Shown here piece by piece: positions 1 to 10,320 of a stretch of 64,000 nt of DNA. Every line of letters starts with the position of its first letter. Positions within the stretch are counted from its first letter, which is position 1. Made by a program: the position numbers and the translations under genes. Below the pieces are notes generated by a model that had not been told where the DNA came from, made no database searches, and saw only the letters and a list, made by a program, of their open reading frames with translations. The stretch lies in NCBI RefSeq assembly GCF_002443255.2, contig NW_019211458.1:11058402-11122401 (forward strand). The letters are read 5' to 3'. This DNA comes from Varroa destructor (Eukaryota; Arthropoda; Arachnida; Mesostigmata; Varroidae).

Positions 1-1073
1 AGCTGCTGCCTCCCTCCATTTTTGCTATGTGGCTAAGGCCGGTAGACTGGATAGTGGGTTAGGACAACATCAGCAACGTAGTGGGATCAGCGTATAAGCA
101 GGGCCTTTGCACTGCCGCTGGTGCTCGTGCTGCTGTAAACGTCTCACTCGTCACCGTCGCCACTACAACGTAAATTCGAAACAGCGTTCCGATACCACGT
201 TAAAGGCCCACCTTGGTTACGTCAGCGATATTTGCTTGCATGTTCTATCTTTAGCCTAGCAATCGATAACCCTTGCCTGAAGGCTGTGAGGTAACTCACG
301 CAAAGCGCTGCAGAGCAGAGGTAATGGCGGCCTCATACTTCGGTAGTCGTAGTTTTAGTCAAAGCAGAAATAATCGGTCTGCATGTAGCCTAAGTCCTAA
401 TTCGAACAAACTTTAGAGATCTATGCAATCTAATCTACCAATCTGATAGCATACAGAAACGCTGTTAGAAACATTATCTCTCAACGAGGGCGTCGGTAGA
501 AGATCAACCAGAAATGTTTAGCTTTATATAAAATTTCGGCTGCATTTCGCTGTCCTGCTTCCAGTGGCTGTGTTTTGCCTGAGCTCAGACTTGGATTTTG
601 TTATTTTGGTGCATTCGTTATTTATATTATAGACGGCCGCGTTTTTATGTAACTGATCTTTTTGTTTCATGTATCACCAGTGTCTAAAGTGATTTTAATT
701 TCTCACATTTGAACTAGTCAGCCAATTAAAATTGGCCTCGCATCCTACAGTCATCGTATTAGTGTCCACTAAGTGACAATGTTTCTAAGATGCAATAGCC
801 GTTCCTATACCTGTAATCATGATGATCACCAACATCGTGACCAGTGACCATATCAAAATTAACGCTGAAAGGCCCTTGACAATGTTACCTCTATACAATT
901 TTATTTGCAATATTCAAGGAGTATATAAGTAAGTCGACATGCTCCTTGAAACCTGTTTAAATTTAAAGCGTTTATTCGAACTTAGAAACTTTATTCGATG
1001 ATATCAAAGGCAGTATTGTGAGACGTGAAGATGTTTAAAAAAAAAAAAAAAAAGGTAAACCAAATTAATTGCC
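1..1073. other. No gene supported; A17 tract at its end
   Basis: No open frame of useful length with a good start or splice boundaries was found. GC is somewhat higher in the first 350 bases, where a short frame rich in Ala and Val (about 96-174) is open but has no start or splice support. An uninterrupted run of 17 A lies at 1037-1053. Confidence 0.4.
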
Positions 1074-1202
1074 ATGGCGAACAACGATACTGAAATTAAC
1101 TCCTCAGTTCTCATGGGGGTGAAGCAACAGGTGATGGCCAATTATTCTTCAACGAACAATAATCAGCCATCTTTTGTGTTCTTCTTAGCAAAATTTCACT
1201 AA
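1074..1202 (+). CDS. Small ORF, 42 codons, strong start context
   Basis: I do not recognise this protein. The start is GCC-ATG-G, close to the optimal animal initiation context, and it follows the A17 tract by 20 bases. The product is polar and rich in Asn and Ser (MANNDTEINSS...), ending in a short hydrophobic tail before TAA. A donor-like CAG|GTGATG lies inside the ORF, so it could be a first coding exon of about 19 codons rather than a full gene. Joining that donor directly to the acceptor at 1436 gives an immediate stop, so the two cannot be neighbouring exons as drawn. Confidence 0.2.
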   Translation: MANNDTEINSSVLMGVKQQVMANYSSTNNNQPSFVFFLAKFH

Positions 1203-1436
1203 CAGTCTAAAGATCATTTGATCACTCGCTGGCGTTCATCTGGTGGATGTACCTATATGAATAAACCCAAACTTCTAGCAATGACCATATCTTAAGTGTA
1301 ATCCCCAGTGAACGAGATATCATGCCAGCGTACTTTTCCGGCCACCAACTAAAAAGTTGATTCGTGCGTTTTATAGACTATTATACAACCGTTAGTAAAC
1401 AATATTTGAAAAATTTAACCTTTTTTTTTTTTTCAG

Positions 1437-1512
1437 TGAGACCGTTTACCTATTCAAATCAGCTGACCAGAGTGAGATTAGCTACGCAAGAACTAAGCAG
1501 AAGCTGAAATAA
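1437..1512 (+). CDS. Terminal-exon-like segment behind T13-CAG
   Basis: A run of 13 T (1421-1433) followed by CAG forms a textbook polypyrimidine tract and 3' splice site. Immediately downstream, after one base of a split codon, 24 codons run open to TAA at 1510-1512. They encode a charged peptide ending in ARTKQKLK. Composition and boundaries fit the last coding exon of a plus-strand gene, but no upstream exon of matching phase was found. Family unknown. The length is short enough for chance. Confidence 0.25.
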
Positions 1513-1598
1513 GCATATATGGCAATCGAGCAGGCCAACCTTTTAGCCCCTGAATCAGCACGTATGATCACCAGTACCTAACGAGAGTCTAATGAGTT

Positions 1599-1961
1599 TC
1601 AACATGTTAACGTTAAACCTGTTACTCCGTTATTAAGAATGCGCGCGATCGCAATGGAAAGACTTTGAAACGAGCCTGAAATAATGCATTTAGGTCCCGA
1701 ATTGAAGTTACGATAGGACTGAACAAGAGCTATAACAAATACAGTGTTAGCGCATATCTGTTTCTCTATCTGTCTAGAAGCAAACGATAGGAAAAACCCA
1801 CATCGAAGGTTATCTATCATATTAGCATTTAGTAACTTTATCTTCTTTAGGTTAGTGGTGAATCTATGATTTTGATATGATTGATGAAGAACGTCTGAGT
1901 TAAAATCTTGGCGTCGTCGATGCTTTTTGATTTCTATTACCACACGTATATAGATATACAT
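1599..1961 (-). CDS. Hypothetical ORF, 120 codons
   Basis: ATG-initiated on the minus strand, ending with TGA. The N-terminal half is basic (two Lys/Arg clusters), and the C-terminal half is mixed and mildly hydrophobic. Four Cys are spread through the second half. A 120-codon ORF is notable because local A+T is high, where stops should be frequent. No signal peptide, domain or motif is recognised. The ATG sits at the edge of an ATATAT stretch and its -3 base is T, a weak context. The frame could instead be part of a spliced gene. Confidence 0.3.
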   Translation of the reverse strand: MYIYIRVVIEIKKHRRRQDFNSDVLHQSYQNHRFTTNLKKIKLLNANMIDNLRCGFFLSFASRQIEKQICANTVFVIALVQSYRNFNSGPKCIISGSFQSLSIAIARILNNGVTGLTLTC

Positions 1962-2080
1962 CTATATATGATGTATGTTCAGTGAAATAAACTCAACAAA
2001 GTAGTTTTAGATTTCAAGGCTAAACTGAGATCATTTCAACCGGTCTTCGACCTATAAAAGTGCGTTATTCTGTTCTACAG

Positions 2081-2264
2081 TGGCGTTCTACATGTCGAAA
2101 GAAAACAGCGGCAAACATGTATTCAAAATGACACGTAAGGCTGATATCATTTTTCGGCGACTGCGTTACTGTAGTTGGGTTTCAGTGAAGGCAGCCTCCG
2201 CGTTTTGCACTAACATGCCGCACTACATACAGCCGGCGCCCAATCACGACGTGCTAATGTTTAA
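2081..2264 (+). CDS. Internal-exon-like segment
   Basis: Bounded on the left by a pyrimidine-rich acceptor (TTCTGTTCTACAG) and on the right by a donor (AA|GTGAGC). The 184 bases between are open in one frame and encode a basic, Cys-containing peptide, MSKENSGKHVFK... onward. The exon would start and end inside codons. No partner exon was identified on either side, and the peptide is not recognised. Two good splice boundaries with an open frame are the only support. Confidence 0.2.
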
Positions 2265-5200
2265 GTGAGCTTGACTGCTCCATATGTTTTTTTGCTGTTC
2301 TGCGTGTTTCCGTACGTAAAGTATTTAGATGAGAAGAGAAACAGGTGTTGTTGAGAAACCGCAAACACAGCAGACCGCTTCATCGAAATAAATATACACA
2401 GCTGCTGAAATGTTCCTCAGCGTGCAGTTAGCAGCGTTGCTGAGAAACCTCCCCCTCTGTCGCTACGTAAAATCAATAATAAAAATCGAACAAGGCGTAG
2501 TACGAAAAGGGAGGATCGTGTGATCATTGACAAACAAAAGATACGTTCGTTTCGTATGATGCCCTCGAGAGCAGCTTGAACCATCAAGGATGCTGTGTCA
2601 AGGGTTACATTTCACCGCTGACACTAACAAACTACGTTTAAAAGTAATAGACCCGCCAAAAGACCTACGTTGATTGCTTAGTTGAAACAAACCTGCCTCC
2701 ATTGGATAAACCAAGTCAAAAACAAAAGCATTCTCAATGCTTTTTTGTTGTTTATTGGTTTCGCAAAGGAGCTTTAGCTTGAAATCTTCTAAAAAACGCT
2801 TATCACCCCCGAATTTTCCGAACACTGCGCCGAAAATCAAGCAGCCGCTAAAAGTTATAATCTATCATTTTAGCCAAAGGCACTGGATGGTATATTTTGT
2901 ACGGGAATACTAAAGCAGCAGAAATATCCTGAGGTTATCGAGAGCAAGCTCCTGCCGTAAGCAAGAAATTGGCTACTTGAGGGCGGCTATCTCTTCATGC
3001 AGGGTAGAGCGTTTTCTTCCAGAGATCGACGTATTGCTAGACTACTTGCACTGGCCTGCTAATTTTTAGTCCCATAGAGAACATCTGAAAAATCGTAAAA
3101 TTACGAGGATCAGAGATAACAACTATCTCATGAAAAGTCGTTACTGTACGGTAACAGGGTCCGTTCATAGCTGAAACATAGAAAAAATTACATCAGAAGC
3201 ATACTCCAAACACTTATCGGCGTAAAAGGTGGCTGGCTCTCCAAAATACTGATACTCTGTATTACTAATATAAACTGTATGACATTGTATGTCAGCAGTA
3301 CGAAAATGTTTGTTGATTTTTCTGTCGACATGTAAAGTAAGTAGAATATATATATATATATATATATATAAAGTTGTATTAATTCTTGCGCAAGCACCGC
3401 GAGAACGTCGGTTGTTACGCTTTCTATAGTTAACTGGGTATGAACGTACTTGGGGAAACGTTCATCTGAAATTTTCTGTCGTTATCCAAGCAAAAGCGTA
3501 TATCGTGTATGAGCCCTCCGCAGTATCTAGGCATCGTTATACCTTGTTAAACAATAAATGGAGTGATGGAAAAAATACATCATAGCTGCAACAACGAACA
3601 TCTACAGAGTATTCAATTATATCACACATCTATAGATAACTTATATTATGAATATTGTTTATTACGTTTACGTATATAAACCTTGCTACCCCATGTTAAC
3701 TCGCCTTTCGGATTAACCCATAGATCCTCTAGCCCAGATTCGTCAACATACTTTTTTCAACTTACTCGTGTTTTTTTTTTCATGCTTCCTACCTATCTCC
3801 ACGATGTGTATAACATCACCACATCTATTACAAGCAAAGAGTATGGGACCAAGTCCATTTTAGGTAAAGCCCAAACTGCACGATACACGCCTAACGCCTA
3901 GAGCTGAAATGCATTATTACGGCGGCCAGTATCATTTTTATTTGCATAACGAGAGAGCAAGGTCTGGGTCGTCGTTGATAAGAAAATGTCACAGGTACTC
4001 TTGACGCCTGAAACGTATAAATTGACTACAAAACGCACAGTGACCACTTCTGAGTGATCTTCATTAAAGGGCAAGTATTAAAACTACGTAAAACACAAGT
4101 TTCTAACGTAACGTAATGCGAAACTGTTAATACTCAACTGCCACCAAATGCAATTCTATTACGGACGAGCTCCTGAAGTACGTTACCTACGCATTAAAAC
4201 TGCTAAATACAGAACTAGCGTTCGATCTGCGTCACCGTTAGATAAATTTAAGTGTTCGAATAATCGTCAAATCAAACGTTTTATATGCGTTTATATCTCA
4301 GCAATGCTGTAGCAAACGTGCACAAGGTCATAAATGGACATATAAAAGTATTGTATCCTCTATCGTGCGTTGACAAGAAACAAAAATGCAACGATTATAC
4401 TCATACGTTATGGCTTTCAAAATCAGCTCAATTCTATTGCTTTGTGATTGATATATATCATTTCGTCCGCTTGAAGTCTGTTGAGTCCTTGTTGGCTGGA
4501 TGGCTGGCTGATAGAGTATGCTAGACCTAAGAGAATCAGGAACTGCGTTTCGCGTCCGCGCAAGTAATCCTGGATTCTCGCTTTAATGAATACGCAGCAG
4601 ACTCCGTTTTTTCGACGTTCTCTCCAGCGCTGCGCCGCCGATACCGCCGCCCACCTTATCATCTGTTTTGACAGCTATCATTTTCTGGGCTGCGTCATCT
4701 AGCCGCCGACATCTTGCCGTATATTCCAAGTTCTTTGTTTATGCTTGCACTATGTGAAGTTGTACTTTCTTGCTACAAGGGTCGAATGAACCCTTACAAA
4801 GCTGATCTGTTCTCCACCAAAATATTGCTACCTATCCTGCGCAAATATAGGCTTGTTTGTGCCATCCACAGATCGGCCGGTAACAAAAACTATGGCAACA
4901 ATAGAAAAAACCCATGGAAGTACAAACGCGCAAAGCGCGCTAGCAGATGGTGACTGCAGCAGCTTCGTAATTTCGTACGTTCTGCTGATGGTTATTGCCC
5001 TGGTGAATTGTTAGTTGCCATCGTTGTTGTTGTTGGAATAACACAACGCAGAACCGATAGCATCCCAAGCACAAGCACTGTTACAGTTAGTGTGTGCTTT
5101 TGGTGTGAATATGTTGATTATTCGGCTATTGGCATATAGGTGGTATCGTTTCGGGTGTTACTTGATGTAAATAAAGGATTCCAACATAGCCAGCCTGTCT

Positions 5201-5320
5201 TGCGTACGTATGTGTGCCTGAATATGAGTGGATGTGGGTCTATGTGCATATGTAGGTAGTACAAGTCTGCCTTGCTATGTGCCAGTTCTGGTGCCTAACG
5301 TTTCTGTTTGCATACTATAA
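2265..5320. other. Mostly non-coding; AT microsatellite inside
   Basis: Nothing convincing was found here. Short open frames exist at 3683-3901, 4285-4524 and 4714-4953 on the plus strand and at 2598-2840 and 4423-4662 on the minus strand. They lack strong starts or splice signals and look like chance. Confidence 0.35.
3346..3370. repeat. (AT)12 microsatellite
   Basis: A perfect AT dinucleotide run of 25 bases. It is likely length-polymorphic. Confidence 0.9.
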
Positions 5321-5440
5321 ATGGCAACGCTGCCCCGTCGATTCAGAGGAAACGAAGTGCAAAGCATGGGTTTCAAGGGAAACCCATTAACCTCGCTCGC
5401 CTACGCGTTTGGTGGCCCCAAAACAACGGCTACAGTGATA
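5321..5440 (+). CDS. Candidate first coding exon of the 5.3-6.6 kb gene
   Basis: ATG opens a 54-codon frame with GC-rich third positions, unlike its AT-rich surroundings. It encodes MATLPRRFRGNEVQSMGF... then a Gly/Pro/Thr/Val-rich segment. Two donors are available: ATA|GTGAGC at 5441 (phase 0) and AAG|GTAGGT at 5460 (phase 1). The first is phase-compatible with the next exon at 5769 and is preferred; the resulting intron is 328 nt. The frame would otherwise stop at TAG just past the second donor. Family unknown. The argument rests on composition and on agreement of phase with two downstream segments. Confidence 0.33.
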
Positions 5441-5639
5441 GTGAGCAGCTTATCACAAGGTAGGTTTCACAAGTACATCATGTAGGGCAGCGGATATTTT
5501 CGGTCGATCCAATCCGACATTGTAAGGCTGTTTGACTCGGTCGGCGTTTCGATTCCGCCTTGCACCACAAGCCATCCTGGTTGCCTATGTATACACCTCC
5601 TAAAGGTTTGTACTTTTGACGTGACGAAGCCCTGAAGCT

Positions 5640-5664
5640 TAGCACTAGCTCGCTGCTAGTGCTA
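5640..5664. repeat. Inverted repeat, 10-bp arms, 5-nt loop
   Basis: The arms TAGCACTAGC and GCTAGTGCTA (5640-5649 and 5655-5664) are perfectly complementary. It lies in the proposed first intron of the 5.3-6.6 kb locus. Arms of this length are expected about once by chance in a window this size. Confidence 0.7.
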
Positions 5665-5768
5665 TCTGAGCTCTGGTAGTCATGTTCCTTGTCTGATTTT
5701 GCTCCCGATCGCCGTAGTGGCTCAGAAACTGAAATGAGAAAAGGACCGGTTCTCCTTTTTTGTGGCAG

Positions 5769-5869
5769 CCTGAATTCACATGGTTGCGCTCTGTGTGCGT
5801 GGTAGAGTTCGCAAACACCTACATATGCAAGCCATCGAAGCTTGTCAGGCGGTCCGCACTCATTGAAGA
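5769..5869 (+). CDS. Candidate second coding exon of the 5.3-6.6 kb gene
   Basis: The acceptor CCTTTTTTGTGGCAG precedes an open segment beginning PEFTWLRSVCVVEF... and continuing with a Cys/Lys/Arg-rich stretch to a Leu-Ile-Glu-Glu end. The donor GA|GTAAGA ends it at 5869, leaving two bases of a codon. Without splicing the frame meets TAA three bases later, so a donor exactly there is a meaningful coincidence. Phase fits both the preceding exon (phase 0) and the following one (one base needed). The product is not recognised. Confidence 0.33.
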
Positions 5870-5923
5870 GTAAGAAAATAAAGGCGATAAGCCGGACCCA
5901 GTTGGCGACTGCGTGTTCGTTAG

Positions 5924-6382
5924 TTTGGAAATGAAGTTATTACGCATAGTATGCCTGTTAGTTTCTTCGTTGGTCGACAGCATGAATAATAACGGCTCGA
6001 AAGCAAGCAACGGCAGCGGAAAAACAAAAACAGATTCAAGGCGCATAAGCAAAGAAACAATAGCAACCATAACAACCAACAACGAGCGGGGGGGCAGGAA
6101 GCAATCGTAGGAAATGCAGAAATAGTGTCTGTCATATCGCGACTAAATGAGGAACGTCGCGGAAAAGTCGAAAAAAACCAGGGCATGAGCGCCTCCTCGG
6201 ACAATTCAACGAATGTAGCGAAGAAAGGTGATGTACATATAGGAGACACGCTAGAAGAATTTACGGAAACGACCGACCATTACGAAGAACTAGAAGCAAA
6301 GCATCCGGCAAAGGCGATTATGAAGATATACTGCAGCAGGCATCGAAGGTACACAACGAACGGCCCGCGCTTTATCTTGTAA
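5924..6382 (+). pseudogene. Candidate third coding exon with frame break at a G7 run
   Basis: A 54-nt gap with GTAAGA and TTCGTTAG ends would be a minimal intron, after which the frame continues as LEMKLLRIVCLLVSS. If translation began at ATG 5931, this stretch would instead read as a signal peptide. A Ser/Asn/Lys-rich linker follows to TAG at 6108. At the G7 run (6088-6094), one additional base would carry the frame into a second long open stretch rich in Glu/Lys/Thr, reaching TAA at 6380. No GT donor exists between about 5975 and 6107, so splicing cannot explain the switch. It is either a pseudogene, a homopolymer sequencing error or two chance ORFs. Confidence 0.3.
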
Positions 6383-6561
6383 AAAAAAAGAAAAGTATTT
6401 TGGCAGCCATAGAGCTAAGACACTACCCGAAGCAAGTGAACATAACTGGCTATGAAACCAGATTCACACGGTATATTGACGCGACTGGAAAATGGCGACG
6501 AAGCAAGCTTCTATATATTAGGAAAAATCAAAATTATTCTTTTTATGAGATATTAACTTAG
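6232..6561 (+). CDS. Open frame overlapping the end of the 5.3-6.6 kb gene
   Basis: A 109-codon frame (no ATG at its beginning) is open from 6232 to TAG 6559-6561. Its second half reads ...GDYEDILQQASKVHNE, then a Lys run encoded by the A9 tract, then a mixed Tyr/Arg-rich segment, and is strikingly protein-like. It is one base out of register with the frame that ends at 6382. A second small deletion near 6310 would fuse them. Alternatively, a 58-nt intron (6349-6406; ends GTACAC and TTGGCAG) gives a third reading ending about 16 codons later. The three readings cannot all be right. Confidence 0.25.
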   Translation, partial: CTYRRHARRIYGNDRPLRRTRSKASGKGDYEDILQQASKVHNERPALYLVKKKKSILAAIELRHYPKQVNITGYETRFTRYIDATGKWRRSKLLYIRKNQNYSFYEILT

Positions 6562-7738
6562 CGCATTATACATGCCAGATTTTGTCCATGTACGATAAAC
6601 TCTAGGAAATCTGTGCTCCAAGGAGTAGTTAAGCTAACAATCAGTATTATATCAGAGTCAACAAACATTATGGAGAGACAAATGTAACGACAACAATGCG
6701 TATGATTCGAAGCTCCAATCAAACTCTGTTCAGGCGAGACAGTGTATATAATTATAGGCCATACGCAGAAATTGTATATTCATATATCAAAGTGAGCATT
6801 TAGCCCCCGGTGTTAATTAACTTACACTAGTGTAGCTGCTGTTTCGGTGCCCCGTTCGATATCGTCCCGAACAAAATTGCAAGGAATATATCTCCATTCC
6901 AGGTTGTTTTGTCAGTGGCAACATAATTAACAAATAACAGGAGATGGCGTGAATCATCCTGACCAGACTAATGGTACTCTACTTTTTTTTTTGGTTCATT
7001 CACTTCACTCGCGCATGTCCCGACAGAGCATCGTGTTTTTTTCTACGTTTCGTCTTTATTTTGCCTCTGTACATATACTGCCCTCCGCACACATACCCCT
7101 TGTGTATATGTGTGCACACATAAATTAGGGTCGCTACGTCTTATACCTTAGTATACGCTCGTGCACATACATCCAAGCGAAGTAATCCGGATTGGCGAGG
7201 GGTGACTGAGGTGTGAGTGGATTCAACAGCTCAAAAGATATGGATGAGAAAGGTTGACGGTGAGAGACAAAGAAAAACTCCTAGTGAAAAGGCAGACCGA
7301 ATAGCAGGTTTCCTCCACTCGAACCACCACGAAACGACAGTAAAAGAATGGATATAATGCTGCCGACCGAGCACAATGTCCTTTTGAGGGAAACTCAAAA
7401 AGTGTGTGAGCAGTAAAGTGTTTGTCGGAACGAGACGATCTGCAACAAATGACGGCTAATTGAACTAGTCGCACAAACAGTAGCAAGAGATCAGGACCAC
7501 CAAGAACAGGGAAGTGACCGCTGAGGCCCCAGGATTTGTTTCGCTAATCCTTGTGATACGGCAATTTGCTTAGTTTGTTTGCTAGATTTTTACTGTTCTC
7601 TACTTTTGATGTACAAGCGGCAGTGGCGATTCGGTAAGGGAAAACCGGCTGCGTTAAGCTTTTCACTCTTAAAATCGGTGATAAACGCGGAAATAATAGA
7701 GACTGTTGATAAATAAGTATGAAATAGGTTCGACGCTG
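6562..7738. other. Non-coding; alternating purine-pyrimidine palindrome inside
   Basis: No supported gene. A minus-strand open frame at 7223-7486 is hydrophobic at its beginning but has no ATG there. Confidence 0.35.
7101..7122. repeat. 22-bp alternating R-Y tract containing a 16-bp palindrome
   Basis: TGTGTATATG continues into TGTGCACACATA with strict purine-pyrimidine alternation over 22 bases. Positions 7107-7122 form a perfect palindrome (TATGTGTG/CACACATA). It could adopt Z-DNA or cruciform structure. Confidence 0.8.
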
Positions 7739-7924
7739 TCATGTATACCATTGTATATTTAAAAGCTGTTGCTTCTCGCCAACGAACATGTAATCAACGT
7801 CCTTAGACGTCAATTTCCGGAACGCTAGCATAGCGCTAGATATCGTTGGATATCTATAGGTTAGGGCGGGCACACCCAGCGATAATTTGGGCCAAAAAAG
7901 AATTATCTTAGGAAACGGCTCCAT
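7739..7924 (-). CDS. Hypothetical ORF, 61 codons, good start context
   Basis: The minus-strand ATG is in the context AGGG-ATG-G (G at -3 and G at +4). The product starts MEPFPKIILFWPKLSLGV and ends with a polar segment containing FVGEKQQLLN. Balanced composition, no Cys. It overlaps the preceding minus ORF (7908-8102) by 17 bases in another frame. Family not recognised. It is the best-supported start of the three-ORF minus cluster at 7.7-8.4 kb. Confidence 0.33.
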   Translation of the reverse strand: MEPFPKIILFWPKLSLGVPALTYRYPTISSAMLAFRKLTSKDVDYMFVGEKQQLLNIQWYT

Positions 7925-8102
7925 CCCTAACTGTGGAATTGGTCAGTAAGCGCCGAGTGATTTCTCCACGGAGCGCCGAAGCTTTGCTTTCTTTTTGTGA
8001 GTTCCTGCATCGGTAGCGACTGGTAGGACAGGGAGCGCAGATGCGCACGTGTCGTACAGAGGAGAATGCTGCCACTACGGCTTTCCGAGACAAAAGCATC
8101 AT
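7908..8102 (-). CDS. Hypothetical ORF, 64 codons, basic N-terminus
   Basis: It begins MMLLSRKAVVAAFSSVRHVR, an Arg-containing amphipathic start without acidic residues, reminiscent of a mitochondrial targeting peptide. A Cys/Arg/Ser-rich body follows. The frame is open further upstream (to about 8144) without an ATG. It sits between two other minus-strand ORFs and overlaps the downstream one. The targeting suggestion is inference from composition only. Confidence 0.22.
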   Translation of the reverse strand: MMLLSRKAVVAAFSSVRHVRICAPCPTSRYRCRNSQKESKASALRGEITRRLLTNSTVRDGAVS

Positions 8103-8177
8103 CAACTTTACATAACAGAGACAGGAGACTGTTCTACGCAGCAAAATGTGTGTGTGTATGGTTAACGTTCTGCTTTT

Positions 8178-8414
8178 TCATTCGTTATAAGTGGCGTTAA
8201 CAGATATGGTTTGTTGTGTTTCATACCATGCCCTCAAAACGCCAACGATATATTTTACTAGTACCATATGCAACTTCTTGCTGAAATCACGAAGAAGACG
8301 TGTAGATCGACCGCAGTGACGGTGATGATTACTATCAAAGCCGGCAAGATGCATTGGTTGACGGTTGGTATTACGGTATAGGTGATTCTTCACAGGCATG
8401 TGCAGTGAGCACAT
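8178..8414 (-). CDS. Hypothetical ORF, 78 codons
   Basis: ATG with A at -3. The product is rich in His and Arg (MCSLHMPVKNHLYRN..., SNHHRHC) with a C-terminal hydrophobic/amphipathic stretch and a potential N-glycosylation site near the end. Two Cys. It is the most upstream member of the minus-strand cluster, 75 bases before the next ORF. No family recognised. The His cluster could suggest metal binding, but no defined motif is present. Confidence 0.27.
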   Translation of the reverse strand: MCSLHMPVKNHLYRNTNRQPMHLAGFDSNHHRHCGRSTRLLRDFSKKLHMVLVKYIVGVLRAWYETQQTISVNATYNE

Positions 8415-10098
8415 ATTTCCTTATAGCTTATTCTTTATCGATAGAATAAAAATAATAATAATTCTTTTATCTATTTGAATTACTCTTCTCACATTGCTAT
8501 CAATTTTATTATTTTGCAATTTTACGATTTCTAATATACTCTTATTTTATATTTTATTTGAAATGATTATCACTCCTAAGGGTATCAAATAGAACGTATG
8601 GTACTTTACCCGCTCATACGACCATTTTCAGAAGTAATTATATTATTAATAATACTTATTCTTTCTTCTACTGCATCCAATTATCCGCAGCGTGTCACGC
8701 AGATGTCTATTAGACATAGTTATAGTTTAGCTAAATGAAAATTTGAAACAAGTGACGTATAATTTGGATAAGAGATTTTGGTGAACTTCACTTGTTTCTA
8801 GTAGTAGCCAAAATGAGCTACAATTAGACGTACCACGTAAAAATCGTGTCCGCAAGGTGAAAGGAAAGCTGCGCTCAGCCTAGGCGATAAAATTACGCAA
8901 AACCTTTACATCATATAAGGTAACCAGTTCAGCTGATTTTCGACTTTCAGTTAAAAACCCGAATCAGTCTTTGTTGTTTAAACAACATGTGGAACCGCAA
9001 GTAGCGATTTAGTCGTTCGACAGGAATAAGTCTCTCTATAGTCTATAGAAATAAGTGAAATAATAGGCCTGCAGACCAAGTGATTTTATTAAACCGCAAA
9101 TATAAGCATACATTTTCTACGATTTAGCCTTTTTCGCACAAGGTTCAACCCATTGTCCTACATGTACATGATAAAATGAATGAGGATGAAAAAGGAAGGT
9201 CTCTGATTATAAATTTGTGTTCAAGCTATTACGGACAACGGCAAAATGGTCGACACTTACAAGTCAGGCTATCAAGTATATACATCGTATAGATATAAAA
9301 TATATCGAATATATAAAAAGAAAGCTACGTAACTGAAAGATTACAACGCAGCTATGTATAGTTAGAGAGTGGTATCCTGCTCTCTACAGATGCCAGTTTA
9401 TAGAATGGTTTAAACAGCGGGAGGTGGGCAAAAGTCAACTAAAAAACAATCACACACTGTTTATTGGACTATTTGCACGCCAGGATGAAAAATTAACTTG
9501 AGATGCGGGTTTGTATATGACGTCTCCGTAACACTACAGTTACGTGACAGTTTATAACGCATGCCAACATGTCCTACAACAAGCGAGATTTTACAAAGTA
9601 AAAAAGTACGGACTGTGCTTACAGTTAGTGAGAGACTAGAAATCTATTTCTGAGTTCAATTTTTGGATATAAATCTCGGCAGCAGATTTAAACGGTTCTG
9701 ATATCCAAAAAGAAACCACCATCAAATTCGGAAAAACCAAACATCAAATTAAAAAATAGCAAGTGCAAAAAAATTCACAAACATAGTAATTGTAGAGGAA
9801 CCAGTTTGAAGGATAAATATTACACCGTATTTATATATTTGATAACCTCACCTGTAAGTGCCGACCATTTCACCGTTGTCTGTAATAGCTTGAACACAAA
9901 TTTAGAATCTGATTGGTCATCAAGGCGAGCCCGTCGAGATCCTCTTTTCCGTCCTCATTTGTTTTATATTATATGTAGGTACGAACTTTAGGAACTATTA
10001 AAATGTAATTTTTGGTAGCATCGAATCGAGTGACTACCAGCGCGAAAATAAGAAACACCCCATAATGGAATAAGTCATCCTGTTCGTGTTTAGGAAGC
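8415..10098. other. Non-coding, very AT-rich at its start
   Basis: 8427-8560 is strongly AT-rich with short runs of AATAAT and TTTTAT, and another AT-rich patch lies near 9285-9320. At 9806-9855 a short open frame ends at a perfect GTAAGT donor, but no start or matching acceptor supports an exon. Nothing else is visible. Confidence 0.4.
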
Positions 10099-10320
10099 AT
10101 GCTTTTTGTACGTTATAATCTTCGAAATGGTTATATAGAAACAGAGCTACTAGAAGCCTACCAAAGGTTATTCAATTCGACTCCCTCCTTTAATGCTTGG
10201 TATCGTGATTTATTTAATAACAATAATCACTTGCTTATTTTATGCAGCGCTCCAACTTCGGGTCTTCCCGACTCCGTCATATTTAACATTCTATTCTTTT
10301 TACGTTATAGATCTTCATAG
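10099..10320 (+). CDS. Hypothetical ORF, 73 codons
   Basis: ATG with A at -3. The product begins MLFVRYNLRNGYIETELLEA, continues with an aromatic/Asn-rich middle (AWYRDLFNNNN) and ends with a hydrophobic segment near residues 57-69. Its composition is that of an ordinary folded protein even though the region is AT-rich. No recognised family, no neighbouring candidate. It could be a full small gene or an exon. Confidence 0.3.
   Translation: MLFVRYNLRNGYIETELLEAYQRLFNSTPSFNAWYRDLFNNNNHLLILCSAPTSGLPDSVIFNILFFLRYRSS

Noticed and set aside
5920..6249. 109-codon minus ORF
   Set aside because: It lies antisense to the more coherent plus-strand locus 5321-6561 and consists of Phe/Leu/Cys runs mirroring the purine-rich coding strand.
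8115..8160. GTGTGTGTAT run as a microsatellite
   Set aside because: Only about five GT units, too short to report as a repeat.
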